This document shows, piece after piece, positions 1 through 11,044 of a DNA stretch of 64,000 nucleotides. The notes below the pieces were generated by a model. The model had not been told where the DNA came from, did not search any database, and saw nothing but the letters and a program-made list of their open reading frames with translations. The first letter of the stretch is position 1; the number at the start of each line of letters is the position of its first letter. Source of the DNA: Simmondsia chinensis (taxonomy: Eukaryota > Streptophyta > Magnoliopsida > Caryophyllales > Simmondsiaceae); NCBI GenBank assembly GCA_018398585.1, contig JAGTTD010000010.1, positions 4,233,501 to 4,297,500 of the forward strand, written 5' to 3'. Both the position numbers and the translations under genes were made by a program.

Positions 1-720
1 TAGAGGATGGCCTTAGAATCGAAAGGTCTAAGACTCAATAGATCTAAAACCGAGTATATGGAACTCAAGTTATGTACCTCTGCCATGCCAAACACAGAAG
101 TCGTCAAGATTGGATCAGAGTGCATACCACAGAAAGCGTGCTTCAAATACTTGAGTTCCATGGTGCAACAAGACGGTGAAGTGGACGCAGATGTCAACAA
201 CAGGATTAAAGTGGGTTGGCATAAATGGAGGATGGCCTCTGCGGTACTATGCGATAGGAAGTTCCCGCTAAAGTAAAAAGGTAAATACTATAAGACGGCA
301 GTAAGACCGGCTATATCTTACCAGAAAGAGTGCTAGCCAGTTAAGTGTCATCACGCGCAGAAGTTAAAGGTGGCGGAGATGAGGCTGTTAAAATGGATGT
401 GTGGACATATAAGAAAAGACAAGATCCGAAATGACGTTATAAGAAGTAAATTAGGCGTCGCCCTAATAGAGGATAAGTTGAGGGAGCAACATTTACGGTG
501 GTTTGGGCATCTCAGGAGGAGACCACCACCGCTCCTATAAGGAGATGCGAACAACTTCTTATTACGAATGGGAAGAGAGGAAGAGGCCGGCCAAAAAAAA
601 GTTAGATGGAGACAATTCAAAAGGACCTCGCGACCTCAACATAAATGAAGAGATGGCCCTAAATAGAGCTCAGCGAAAGATTAGTATAGGGGTATCCAAT
701 TTAGTGGTGTAGTAACAGTG
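1..720 (+). mobile_element. Decayed 3' part of an RTE-type LINE (reverse transcriptase C-terminus)
   Basis: Translation in shifting + frames gives the C-terminal part of a plant non-LTR retrotransposon polymerase. The first piece (7-276) contains GLRLNRSKTEYMEL and FKYLSSMVQQDG. The frame passes through stops near 275 and 333. A second piece (about 361-530) reads KVAEMRLLKWMCGHIRKDKI and then a LREQHLRWFGHL motif, the usual end of RTE-type polymerases. The endonuclease and RT core lie outside the window or are missing. No promoter or intact ORF is visible, so this is a relic. Its start is cut by the window edge, and its 3' limit near 720 is set only by the loss of similarity. Confidence 0.8.
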
Positions 721-748
721 AACAGGCGTAAGCTTGCTCTCTATATCT

Positions 749-860
749 ATGTTCTCTCTCTCTCTCTCTTTCTCTTTCTCTCTCTCTCTCTTTACTTTCT
801 CCCTCTCTATCTCCCTATACTTTCTATACACTCTACTCTCTCTATTTGTGTGCAATGTGT
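749..860. repeat. TC-rich microsatellite tract
   Basis: Long runs of CT/TTC make a pyrimidine-rich low-complexity stretch just after the LINE relic. The short reading frames across it are a by-product of the repeat and not genes. From about 905 to 1015 a looser repeat of ATGCTTACATGC-like words follows. Confidence 0.8.
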
Positions 861-1100
861 CGCATGTAAGATCTTTCCTTTTCTTGCTTGTTTGCTTTTA
901 CCTTTTGCTCTGGTTGCTATGCTCCCATGCTTACATGTTTCGTGATTGCATGTTTACATGCTTATTTGCTTGCATGCTTACATGCTCAGTTGCCCACATG
1001 CTCACATGCTTGACATGATTTTCTTGATCTCTACACTTTACATGTTCTTTATACATGTTGTACATGCTCTACTTACAAGCCATTCTTAACTATCAACTAT

Positions 1101-1229
1101 CAGGTTGGGGGTCCTAGGAAACAGCATCTCGTTAGGGTCTCACCCTGAGGGGGTAGGCTGCGTACATCCCACCCCTCCCAGACCCTGCATACGCGGGAGC
1201 CCTTGAGGAACTGAGACTGTTGTTGTTGT
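1101..1229 (+). mobile_element. SINE copy 1 (Au-like body, no 5S head)
   Basis: Starts with AGGTTGGGGGTCC, contains the conserved core GGCTGCGTACATCC, then GACCCTGCATACGCGGGAGCC, and ends in a (TTG)n tail. It begins where the 5S head would join in the composite copies, so it is either 5'-truncated at that junction or a headless relative. Confidence 0.8.
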
Positions 1230-1759
1230 ATATAGTATATATTTATTATATATTAAAATTTTAGCCAAAATATTTAATGCGAAATTATGGTGATCGATCT
1301 TTGGTTCGGTATTCGTGTTTTCGAGTCTTGGATCGGATCGGATCGAATCGAAGACTAATTAACCCTATATACTAGGACAGAAGGCCAAACCGATATATGG
1401 TTGGTCTGGCCCTATCCTTGACCAAAATGGCCGATCTGGTCCCATAAACCGTTTTGGACCCATTTTTGTTCGCCCCTAGCTAAACGAGATATCTTGTCTT
1501 GTAATCGAATAAAAAGAAAGGGTAAAGAGAATTATAGTCATAATAAAAATAAAATTGTTCACATTATTTTTAAATTTACCATTCTCTTTTTTTACCCCTT
1601 TATTTCTCTTAAAAAGCTGTCAAACAAGAGTAAGAATTTACCCTCATTATCTTTACTTCTCTTTACTCCCCACTACCTCGCTGCCAAATTGGGTTAAAGC
1701 GAGGAAAGATAAGGTATTTTGTTATCTATTTTTGGATATTTTTACGGAAATTTATCACT

Positions 1760-2375
1760 TAGATATCTAGAGGTAAATGCTTTTACTACTTAGGTACCTT
1801 AATATTTTAATATATACAATGAGATACTCTAAGATTTTAAAATTTTATCACTTATACCTTATGCCGAAACTTAGTGAATTTTTGTCAAAACCCGATGCAT
1901 TTTCACCATACAAAGTTAAGATAGTACATGACTACAACAATATATGCATGTCATGTCAAAATATTCAGTGAAAATTAGGCATATTACAAAAAGCGTTCGT
2001 TGAATTTTGATGGAAGATATCTACATATTAGTAATATAGTATATTATATTATATTAGCTTCTTCCGACTAAAAATCATAACTTTATGATATAGGGCGTCT
2101 ATATATTATGGTAATTGTGTTCCTCGTTAACAATTTCTAATAAAAATTTACTGAATTTTGGCAAAGGATACCCAATTAATAAAATTATTAAACTTCATAG
2201 TACCCGGGTGATAAAAGTTCTTATATATATATGTAGATATATTCCATCAAAATTCATGGCGTCTAAATAATGTGTTATACACTAAGGTTTTTAACCTTAG
2301 GGTATCTCCTTTTATATATTGAAACGTCAAGATATTAAAATAATAAATGCCCAAACTTTAAGGTACCTCCGCAAT
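1760..2375. mobile_element. Degenerate copy of the GGAAATTATCAC-type MITE
   Basis: Phrases such as ACTTAGGTACCTTAATATTT near the left and AAACTTTAAGGTACCTCC near 2355 are inverted relatives of each other. They also match the better-preserved copies at 21798-22355 and 37269-37807. The ends are poorly conserved, so limits are approximate. No coding capacity is seen. Confidence 0.5.
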
Positions 2376-2485
2376 ATTTCTTATACTTAATGTGAAAGAG
2401 TAGGGATTAAAAGAGGTTAATTAGTCATCTACATAAGGATTGGAAGATCTAGCATGTTATTCTTTTTTCACTAGTACCCTGAGGC

Positions 2486-2780
2486 TTTAGTCCACAAACT
2501 TTATGAAATAATATTTTAGTTCATAAGTGACATATATTTAATAACATAGTCCAAACGGCAGTGTGTAAGGGTGTAAAATAGGCCTATAATCCAACTCTGG
2601 TTCATTAACAATGTCATGACATTGAGGTATATGTATAGATGAAGCATACAACGATGAAATGGTGGGTTTACCAATAAATAGCATCAAGTTTTACACTCTT
2701 TCACGCCATTATTGGACTATTTTATTAAATACATGTAACTTTTTAACTAAAATATTATTACACAAGTTTATGGACTAAAA
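2486..2780. mobile_element. Foldback MITE with ~90-bp inverted arms
   Basis: The left arm starts TTTAGTCCACAAACTTTATG and the right arm ends CAAGTTTATGGACTAAAA, which is its inverted counterpart. The pairing continues inward through AATAATATTTTAGTT and ATATTTAATAACATAGTCC and covers most of each half, so the transcript would fold into one long imperfect hairpin. No transposase is present. The superfamily is not assigned. Confidence 0.7.
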
Positions 2781-2852
2781 CATTATAACATTAAAACTCA
2801 AAGTAATGATTTGTAATTTACCCTAAGTTTAAAATTTTTAACCAAATTTTAA

Positions 2853-3284
2853 GGCCTTGTTTGGCTATCAGGAAGTAAATGCAGAAATCGGAATCCATTG
2901 AAAGTTGCCATTTGCCCTCTTATTTGGTGACCAGGAAATATGCAAAAATATTAGAAGTGAAAATTCCTTAACAATTTCAAATTTCTTTAAAACCTAGAAT
3001 AAAACTTAACTAACTCCGTAAGTATGTTTTAGTTCCCTTATTTTTACCTAGCCCCTTAAAAAAATTTATTTCTCATTCTGGTAGGCAAGGCCGGACATAA
3101 TCCAAGCAACCCAAACAACTGCTGCTTGGAGCCCCAAAATTTTTAGGAACCTCCAAAATTTTGAGATTGTAATCACTTCCATACAAACAAACATTTCGTA
3201 CCTACTCCCTGAGAATCTGATACAGATTCGTGAAAAATACAACTTCCTATTAGAATTCAATTCCTATGTCTACCAAACAAGGCA
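2853..3284. mobile_element. MITE with GGCCTTGTTTGG terminal inverted repeats
   Basis: Left end GGCCTTGTTTGGCTATCAGG and right end CTACCAAACAAGGC are inverted copies, and both halves carry AGGAAGT and ATTCCTATG-like inner inverted stretches. No convincing target duplication was found at either end. Short reading frames in it look incidental. Confidence 0.55.
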
Positions 3285-3653
3285 TGATATTCAATCAAAT
3301 AGAGAGTAACTTGAACTAGTGCAGCATAGAATCGAACATTCACGAGAAAATCCACCGGCCTGCGGCAGGTAACTTCCTTTGATTAATGAATGGAACTCTA
3401 ATTGATTAGCCAAAAAAGAGTTGAGAATTTGAAGATGATAATATTTGTTCAGTTGTTGTTTTGACTGCTTGATTCTGCACAAAACCGCCATTTTTGAACG
3501 GATTTTTGGTCCGAAAATTCAGATGAAAGCTTGTTAATCGAATCAATCCTTTTACTACTTTGAGTAGATTTTGGCAGAGATTGTGCTGTGGTTTGTAAGG
3601 ATTAGCTAGTGAACCTACTGAAACACTGCACTCTTCGATGCCTCATGGCAGAA

Positions 3654-3811
3654 GAGTGTGTGTTTGAACCCTTGGATTTGGCAGTTTTTCTCTCTCGCGA
3701 TAAGAACTAAAAAGGAAAAGTAATAGAAGGGACGAGTGCAATGTTTTAGTAGAATTTGATACAATCACGAGAGAGAAAAACTGCCAAATCTAAGGGTTGA
3801 AACACACACTC
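3654..3811. repeat. Near-perfect 48-bp inverted repeat (hairpin)
   Basis: The left arm 3654-3701 and right arm 3764-3811 are reverse complements with only a few mismatches, separated by a 62-bp loop. The arms contain GGATTTGGCAGTTTTTCTC and its complement. A further element, CACTGCACTC at about 3624, is complementary to GAGTGCAATG in the loop, giving a competing fold. It could be a small-RNA precursor or a short foldback element. Confidence 0.75.
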
Positions 3812-4169
3812 AACCCGCACAACAACCTACAACAGACAAAAGCCAACATCACAGCTAGAAGCATGGAGAAAAGAAAGTTTATCTAGAAACATAAAACCTT
3901 TCTAAAAATTAAATCAAAGGCTTAACTCCTCACTTTTAAAAGGTAAAATGATCATAAATTGCTAATTGGAGCAAAGTGATAGATTTTTTAAAAGTTAAAG
4001 GGTTAAGCGAATGATTTTATTTGTAGAGAGAGTTTTTTGTAATTGAAGCAACAGATAGGGGTTTTTTTGTAATTTGTACTATAATATAACTAGTATATGT
4101 AACAATAATAAATTGTATATATAAATTTACATATTTCACAGCAAAATTTTATCGTACCATCTACTTTGC

Positions 4170-4720
4170 TCACTTCATCTCGAACCTAAATGTGTGTAAT
4201 GGAGGTAAGCTTGACTTCACCTCATCTTGTTAGGCTCAAACTCAATCAAGCATAGTCGAACTTAAACAAAATATTAGCGAGCTGAAATAGCTTGGTCTTA
4301 GTATCACTAGAGGTATAAATATGCTAAGTCGAGCCTGAATTCACTTAGTTCGATGCTCAACTCGCCAACATTTTACTCGGTTACGTCTGCCTCAAAATTC
4401 ACTGATTATGGAGACTTTGAGCCCGAGTTTGTCTCGACTTAGTTGAGTTCAAAATGAGCTTGGTGAGCGTCGAGCAAAAATTAACTCATGTAGTCCCACT
4501 TAAGCTCGATCTAGGTCTGTGCTTTAGCTTGGGTTATTTGTGCTTGAACTTAGCCTAATTCTGCATAATTCCGCATATTTAGTTCACGTTGCAATTGACT
4601 CATTTAGATTTGTTTAGACTAGTAGTCTTCAAGCTGAAGCTATACCGAGCTAAATGAGGTAATTCAGCTCGGTTCAATTTCTAAGCATTTAAACTTTATA
4701 ACATAATGTCTTAAAAGGAC
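4170..4720. repeat. Degenerate GAGCTCGAGCTTG-type repeat
   Basis: Dense, diverged words such as GCTTGACT, TTGAGC, GAGCTTGG and AGCTCGG on both strands. This is the same composition as the interior of the hAT-like MITE at 47629-48171. No clean termini are visible here. No gene is seen. Confidence 0.5.
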
Positions 4721-4759
4721 AAACACGAGCCAGCTTGACTCATACTACAAGAAAATTTA

Positions 4760-5480
4760 TCAAATACGGCAATAAAAGTCGCCGCATCAAAAATAAAAAA
4801 CACTAAGATGTCTATTTACAGCGAAATAAATAATCGTCGTAATTGGTACGCCGTATTAGGCGAGTACAGCAAATTTTGTCTCCTCGAAATTTTGCAAGCT
4901 TATTACGGCGAGAAAAAGCCCGGATTAGGTCTTGTCATGAGACACCTAATACGGGGATATTTAACACCGTATCTGATTCCTCTTAGTACGACTATAGAAA
5001 TCCCCGCATTAGGCCCTTTCCTGAGACACCTCATACGGGGATATCTAACGTTGTATTCGTTTCTTCTTATTATGGAGCGAAAAGAACCCCATATTAGGCC
5101 TTCTCATGGGACACCCAATATGGCCTAATACGGGGATATTTAATGCCGTATTAGATGCCCTCTTATCACGGCGCCAAAAAATCCCGTATTAGGTCTTCTC
5201 ATGGGACACCCAATATGGTGTAATACGGGGATATTTAACGCCGTATAAGGTGCCCTCTTATTACGACCCCAAAAAACCCTGTATTGGGTCTTGGTAGAGC
5301 ACACCTAATACGGGGACATGTAATGCCGTATTTGATACCCCTTATTACAGCACCAAACATCCTAATATGGGGACATTTAACGCCGCTTTAAGGGTTCACA
5401 TGGTATTACCCATAATCTTATTGGGCCAATTGAGGGGCACACCTAATACAAAGCATTTTGAAGCCATATTATGCTATCGT
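4760..5480. repeat. Left subterminal repeat array of the CACTA element
   Basis: Roughly 90-bp imperfect units built around CCTAATACGGGGATATTTAA and GCCGTATTAG, repeated about seven times. They are in inverted orientation relative to the array at 15040-16560. In CACTA elements such arrays are binding sites for the second transposon protein (known for TnpA of En/Spm); that role is inferred here. The 106-codon reading frame across it is incidental. Confidence 0.75.
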
Positions 5481-5781
5481 CTGCCATGAGTAAACTGAAG
5501 ACTATATGTGCTATACATAATTTGATCCATAATTGGGAACACATTAGTAGATATTATGCCATTCAACACTAAAACATATAATATCAAAGCCCACTAAATT
5601 TATAAAAAACAATATTAACTACTATTGAAAATTTTAAAATAATATCAAAAGTACCAAATTGTTATACAAAACAACTAAACAAACTCCAAAAAAAAATAAA
5701 AAATAAAATCATTACAATCTCATCAGCTTAAACATATCAAAAGCCAGTACAATTGCTTCTCCAAGAATTCAAAGAGCTTCA

Positions 5782-6453
5782 TTGTCCACGTCTAATTTGA
5801 CTTTGTATCTGCATAGTAAATTTAAGGCGGGCTTCCCTCTGGATAGCTTGGGCATCTTTCTCGGCGAGCTCAGCTCTCAATTGGGCCTCCCTCTCGAAAG
5901 CTTGGGCTTCTTTCTCTGCGAGCTCAATTCTCAACTAGGCTTCCCTCTCAAAAGCTTGGGCTTCTTTCTTTGCGAGCTCAGCTCTCAATCGGGCTTCCCT
6001 CTCAGCAGCTTGTGCTTCCTTCTTGGCGAGCTCATCTCTCAGTTGAGCTATTTCTTGTTGAGATACTCAAGATCGGTCATCAAAATCATAAACGCATTGC
6101 CTCCTAATTACTGGAGGAGGCCTGGCTCCCATTCCTCTCTTATGTCTCCATCAATGGCCAAGGACTTTCGTACATGTTTCGGCAGTGGTGTGGTTGTCGA
6201 CGCCATGCTTTGCTATTTGCTCTTCATGTAACTTGACAAGGGCATTATATGCCTCTTCTGCATAGATGTCAACCAAGTACCATCCGCGTTTTTCTTTTAG
6301 CGTTCGAATAATCTGATGTACTCGGGGCGCTGGTCCTCGATCGGTTTGCTTTGCTTTAGAGTCAATAAACAAAAATGTTATTATTAATATAGAATAAACA
6401 AAATGTGAAATTGCAAACAAAAAATGATACCAAATACAAAAAACTACAAACAA
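5782..6453 (-). pseudogene. Transposase_24-type (Ptta/En/Spm) CACTA protein, broken
   Basis: On the - strand, 6453-6151 encodes GWYLVDIYAEEAYNALVKLH and then HTTAETCTKVLGH. This matches the conserved '(D)xxAEExYxxLV...T..E...VLG' block of plant Transposase_24 proteins. Downstream, 6060-5800 encodes a highly charged repeat of about 18 codons (LRAELAKKEAQAFEREA), a predicted coiled coil usual at the C-terminus of this family. A TAG stop interrupts the third repeat near 5937, and the frame is disturbed around 6150. No intact start is visible. It lies downstream of the TNP2 remnant on the same strand, the usual two-gene CACTA order. Confidence 0.65.
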
Positions 6454-6842
6454 ACCAGAGACAATTCATACGCAGATGAATAGTCATCATCAATGAACTA
6501 AACGTGCACATACACAATCGTAACTTATGCAATTGTTGTCAACAATTTGGTTTGAATAAGGGTAAACCCATGAAAAATAATAGATTCTAAAAAAAGGAAA
6601 AAATTTCATGTACTAGAAAAACCTAGTGAGAAAGGAGGGATTCAAAATTCGAAATTCCAAAATCAACGACTAAATAAATCAAGATTGATGAGAAGTAGAA
6701 GATTTAACAAGAAAAAACAATACCCAACACATACTACAAAATCTTCAACAAGCCCAAAACCAAAGGAAGAGCTCAAAATTTGAAATCAAACGGTAAAAAT
6801 CACACACCCCACAAAATCTCTATTTAGATTATGTGAAATCTT

Positions 6843-8081
6843 TCAAGTTCTTGACCAAAATCTGCATATTAAATTTGGATCAAAAATAAGAGAAAAAGCT
6901 TCCCCGCAGCAAAGGGGAGGAAGAAGAGGAAAGAAAAGAAAAAAAAAAGAGAGAGAAATGGGGGGACTTTTCTCATGCATTTGTGATTTTCTTACATGCG
7001 ACAATTCATCACTCGCCAAACCTAATCTTACGTTTCGTGAGTCTGAAGCAAATCTGGGATACATTTCGTCAAAGGACTTCCAAACCTTTGAATTGGCAGG
7101 ATGTCTAAGAACTTCGTCGTCAACACGTCTCTCCTTATGCCATCTCATGTGGGTTGCTATCTTTGAGGATATGAAAAACTTCTGAAGTCTTGGAATGATT
7201 GGAAAATGGTGCAATATCTTTCTTGGAACCCTCTTCCCACGTTTGGAAGATTTTTCATTTCCATCCTCATCAACAATGGTGTCCTTACCATCTTGCCATC
7301 GTGAAAGACCACACACTAAGTAATGCTTATAGTCAGCATACTCCTTCCGGTATAGTATACAATTATTCTCACAAGCATCAATCTTAGCGTAATCCAATCC
7401 CAAGTCCTTGGTGTATTTTTTGGCTTCATACATGTTTTTCGGAAAACTAACATCAAGTCATCAAATGCCCTATGTAAAATTTCAAGGATCATGCCGAAAG
7501 CTTTATCAGTCATATGGTTCACAATTTTTGTATGAAGAAAAATTACAATGAACTCTAGTTTGTGAAACTCTTATACCCAGGAAATAATGGTTCTTCAGCA
7601 TCTTTCATCAACCTAAGAAACTTCCTTGAGTACTCACAAGGCTCATGCGCCTCAGAGTTGGAACTTCTATGCTGCGATTCAAGCCCCACACGTTCCCCCC
7701 AATCGACATTGATCGTCCTTACATTAATCAAATCTGGACCAAAGGCACCATATCATCACCTTCCACCTCTGTGTTCCCTTTATTACTTCTAGAGCTCTTA
7801 ATGTAATCATCATCCTCACCTAGGGAGTCCCTTACTAAATCTTCCTCGCCATGGAAAATTCACGGATTATAATCCTTTATCATCTCATAAATCATTAAGT
7901 GATGCCACATGGTGGAGCGATCCAAGAAAACAAGATTGTCACAATTATTATATGGGCATCTAGCAACTGTACTTTGCATACCAAACGCATTCTTCAAGAA
8001 CCCATTTATCCCATTCACATACCCTGCTTTATGCCTATCGGTAAAACTATTTTGGTTCATCCAAGCTCTATTCGGTTCCAT
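6843..8081 (-). pseudogene. TNP2-like CACTA transposase, N-terminal remnant
   Basis: The - strand reading from 8081 starts with MEPNRAWMNQNSFTDRHKAG and continues through CPYNNCDNLVF and WHHLMIYEM, the zinc-containing transposase-associated domain at the N-terminus of TNP2 proteins. After frame changes and stops (7860-7440), 7433-6970 encodes CENNCILYRKEYADYKHYLV, a PRKILHHFPIIPRLQKFF block, then MRWHKERRVDDEVLRHPA and NVRLGLASDE, the start of the Transposase_21 (TNP2) domain. The match stops at about 6990, and the rest of the catalytic region is missing. This is a deleted, frameshifted remnant and not a functional gene. Confidence 0.85.
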
Positions 8082-8694
8082 CCTTCAAAGTAAGGCAAAG
8101 AAAACTAAAAGTTGTTGATATACTACAAATGTGAAGCAAACTAGGACACTACATGTGAAGTAAACTAACTCCAAGGATCCGTAATCCTAGCCCATCTAGA
8201 AATCGTGTCGTTTCGTTGAGTTATTTGGTTAAGCGTTAGACGTTTCTAGCAAAATTTTGGCAGCAATTCCCCATGATTCTCCAAGTACAAAATTGAATAG
8301 GAAGTATGTAATGCACTATACTATATCACTGCATCACATATACTTCTATCTCCAAACCGTACCCGGAGAACAACACGAGGAACTGAGCTGAAATTCTACC
8401 TGAAATGTCCAATGCTTTTAGTAACCAAATAGTCAACAATACACAATTCCCAAACTATCCAACATGGACAATTCAAGAATCCAAATAAAGCAAGCATCAC
8501 CTCTGATCCATGCAAGAAGCATAGGATTTGTCGCATTATACGGATTCTCGAACGGACAATCTGCATTGGAGAAGTTTGATTTTCCTAATTAGATTATCAA
8601 ACTAACGTGCAACAATTATTTCTAATATTCTTCCTGAGTTACAATTTGTTAGTCCTTTATTCTTAAGCCTATAGTAACAGGTTTCAATAACTAA

Positions 8695-9480
8695 GCTCCA
8701 ATACATTAGAATGATTTTTCAAGCTGAAATTAGAAAGTAATCACGATTTAGGGCAAAAAAATGCACAATAAACACAACATAATAATTTCTCAGGCTGAAA
8801 TTAAAGCGTAATCACAATTTAGGGCAAAAAACATGCACAATAAATAAAATATACTGATTTTTCAGGCTAAAATTAGAGAGTAATTACGATTTAGGAAAAA
8901 AAACACACACACACAATAAACACATTTAAAATGATTTTTCAGGTTGAAATTAGAGAGTAATAACGAGTTAGGGCAAAAAACACACAACAAACACAACATA
9001 ATAATTTTTAAGCCGAAATTAGAAAGAAATCACGATTTAGGGGGGAAAAACACACAATAAACACATTAGAATGATTTTTTAGGCTAAAATAAGAGAGTAA
9101 TCACGGGTTAGGGTAAAAAAAAATACACACACAATAAGCACAATACAATAATTTTTAAGTTGAAATTAGAGAGTAATCACGATCTAGGGCAAAAAACACA
9201 CACAATAAACACATTAGAATGATTTTATAGGCTGAAATTAGAGAGTAATCACGAGTTAGGGTAAAAAACACACGTAATAAGTACAATACAATAATTTTCA
9301 AGCTGAAATTAGAGAGTAATCACGAGTTAGGGCAAAAAACACACACAATAAACAAAATACAATGATTTTCAAGCAAAAATTAGAGAGAAATCATGATTTA
9401 GGGAAAAACAAACTTGCACAATAAACACAACATAATGATTTTCAGCTAAAATGAGACAACAATCAAGATTTAGGGCAAAA
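8695..9480. repeat. ~70-bp minisatellite inside the CACTA element
   Basis: About eleven tandem units of roughly 70 bp, each with a GATTTTTCAGGCTGAAATTA-like part, then GAGAGTAATCACGATTTAGG and CACACAATAAACAC. Units differ by substitutions and short indels. One further diverged unit continues at about 14807-14870 on the far side of the inserted chromovirus, so the retroelement landed inside this array. Confidence 0.8.
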
Positions 9481-9518
9481 AAACAATCCCCAATCACATT
9501 CTAGGGTTAGATTGAGAA

Positions 9519-9523
9519 AGTTT
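9519..9523. other. Target-site duplication AGTTT (left, chromovirus 1)
   Basis: The five bases AGTTT precede the LTR and recur exactly at 14802-14806 after the 3' LTR, as expected for retroviral-type integration. Confidence 0.85.
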
Positions 9524-9958
9524 TGATACAAGAATGATTCCTCCCACCTTGGCATCATGCCTAGTCACCCCGCCAAGTTCCAAGCTAGTCCATCCCCTGT
9601 CCCTGATTTCAGCACCTGGCGTTTCGCCCAGTAGCAGCAGCAGCAACGGCTTAATGCCGCATCAGTAGTAGATATTTTGCTAAGATATTTTTTAGATATT
9701 TTCTCTAGATATTTTGCCTATATATAGCTAAGGATTAGCTAGAATTAGGGTTTCTTTATGTTGATTAAGTGTGCTTACCTTCTTCTTCTCCCCAAACCCT
9801 AAATTTTATGTCTTCTCCCCTTTCTTAGTCCTTGTAATCCTCCATTTTGGAGTGATTTTATCCTAATATATATACAAATACACACAACGGGTGCCTCGTA
9901 GCCCTAAATTGCTTGATTATCCATTGATTTGGGATATATTATATATAGTATCGTATCA
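9524..9958 (+). repeat. 5' LTR of chromovirus 1
   Basis: 435 bp, from TGATACAAG to ATCGTATCA. Pairs with 14357-14801. Shared landmarks are CTTGGCATCA, CCAAGCTAGTCCATCCC, CTAGAATTAGGGTTTC and ATACACACAACGGG. Confidence 0.9.
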
Positions 9959-9960
9959 AT

Positions 9961-9972
9961 TGGTATCAGAGC
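9961..9972 (+). promoter_or_regulatory. Primer-binding site (Met-tRNA) of chromovirus 1
   Basis: TGGTATCAGAGC, two bases after the 5' LTR. This matches the 3' end complement of plant methionine tRNA, the common primer of these elements. Confidence 0.9.
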
Positions 9973-10022
9973 AAGCCCATCCTTGGCCCTAATAATTGTT
10001 GAGCTGTGTTTGGATTTCAAAA

Positions 10023-11037
10023 ATGGCAGAGGGGACAAGAGCTCAAGTGACCCTGAGAGAGATGGAAGAAAGCACTAGAGAAATGGGGGAATCCAATGAT
10101 CGGTGCCATATCGCCATGGAGAGGATGTTTAGTGACTTCCGGGACGAGATGTGGGAGATCGTTAATGGGCTCTCTATGCAAGTCGCCGGGATTGCCCATC
10201 TGGTGAATGACAGGCTCAGACCACCAGCTTCGAATTCTAGCACTGCACCACCGTCCCCCCAAGCAAGTGAAGTGGGAGAAATGCCACCTACCAATGTACG
10301 AGGTAACTATCAGCCCCCCACTCATCTCACTAAGATTGATTTCCCTAGATTTAGTGAAAATGGTGTGGAGGGATTGGATTCATCATTATGAGAGGTACTT
10401 CGTTATCGATAGAACCCCTGATGACATGAAGGTCATGTACGCCAGCGTAGCCTTAGAGGGTGACGCCCAGGATTGGCACGACTCCTTTGAGGAATCATGG
10501 CCTAAAGACGAGGTAGTGTCTTGGGAGGTTTACGCGCCCAGAATTCGGGCAAGATTCGCCAAGTCCTCTGACAGCTCCCTCACTGAACTCATGAATCTTC
10601 GCCAGACGAGTAATGTTGGTGAGTACTTAAGCAAATTTTAATCTCGGGTGAATAAGTGTGGGCTAATTAAGGAATTCCAAGCCCTCTGCGGATGCTTCCT
10701 GCCAATCCCTCACCTCACCATTCCCACCGGCTCTTACTGCCAACAGGCGATACTACCACACCCCCCCGAGGACAGTTGAGCTTGACCCCAGCTAAACTTG
10801 ATAACCTCCGCACTCGAAATCTCTGTTTTTACTGCCATGAACACTTCACGCCAGGACATCGTTGCCCTATGCGCAATCACGCCAAGGTATTCTGGCTGGA
10901 AGCAGAAGAAGAAGAACTGTTGGCTGATTCAGTTTTACGTGAATTAGAACCGGATCCCGACCCGAGCCCAGAACCCCACATTTCCATTCACGCATTGGAA
11001 GGAATTGCCCAATGCCAAACCATGAGGGTTAAGGGGT
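10023..11037 (+). pseudogene. gag of chromovirus 1 (broken)
   Basis: Starts at the ATG at 10023 just after the primer-binding site. The first frame runs to a frameshift near 10350, where the reading moves to the frame with ALEGDAQDWHDSFEESW and FAKSSDSSLTELMNLRQ, the usual capsid region. Stops fall at 10639 and in the stretch before 10692. The nucleocapsid part has the zinc knuckle CFYCHEHFTPGHRC. At least two frame changes separate these parts, so no full gag product is possible. Confidence 0.8.
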
Positions 11038-11044
11038 AATGCCA

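Noticed and set aside
734..1018. Two overlapping + strand open frames rich in leucine and serine
   Set aside because: They cover a TC microsatellite and short-word repeat; no domain, no start context.
4808..5128. 106-codon open frame with repeated MRHLIRGYLT-like units
   Set aside because: It is the translation of the CACTA subterminal DNA repeat; the periodicity belongs to the DNA and not to a protein.
7199..8118. Several + strand open frames of 62-76 codons in the CACTA interior
   Set aside because: They lie opposite the TNP2 remnant on the - strand, which has recognisable family motifs.
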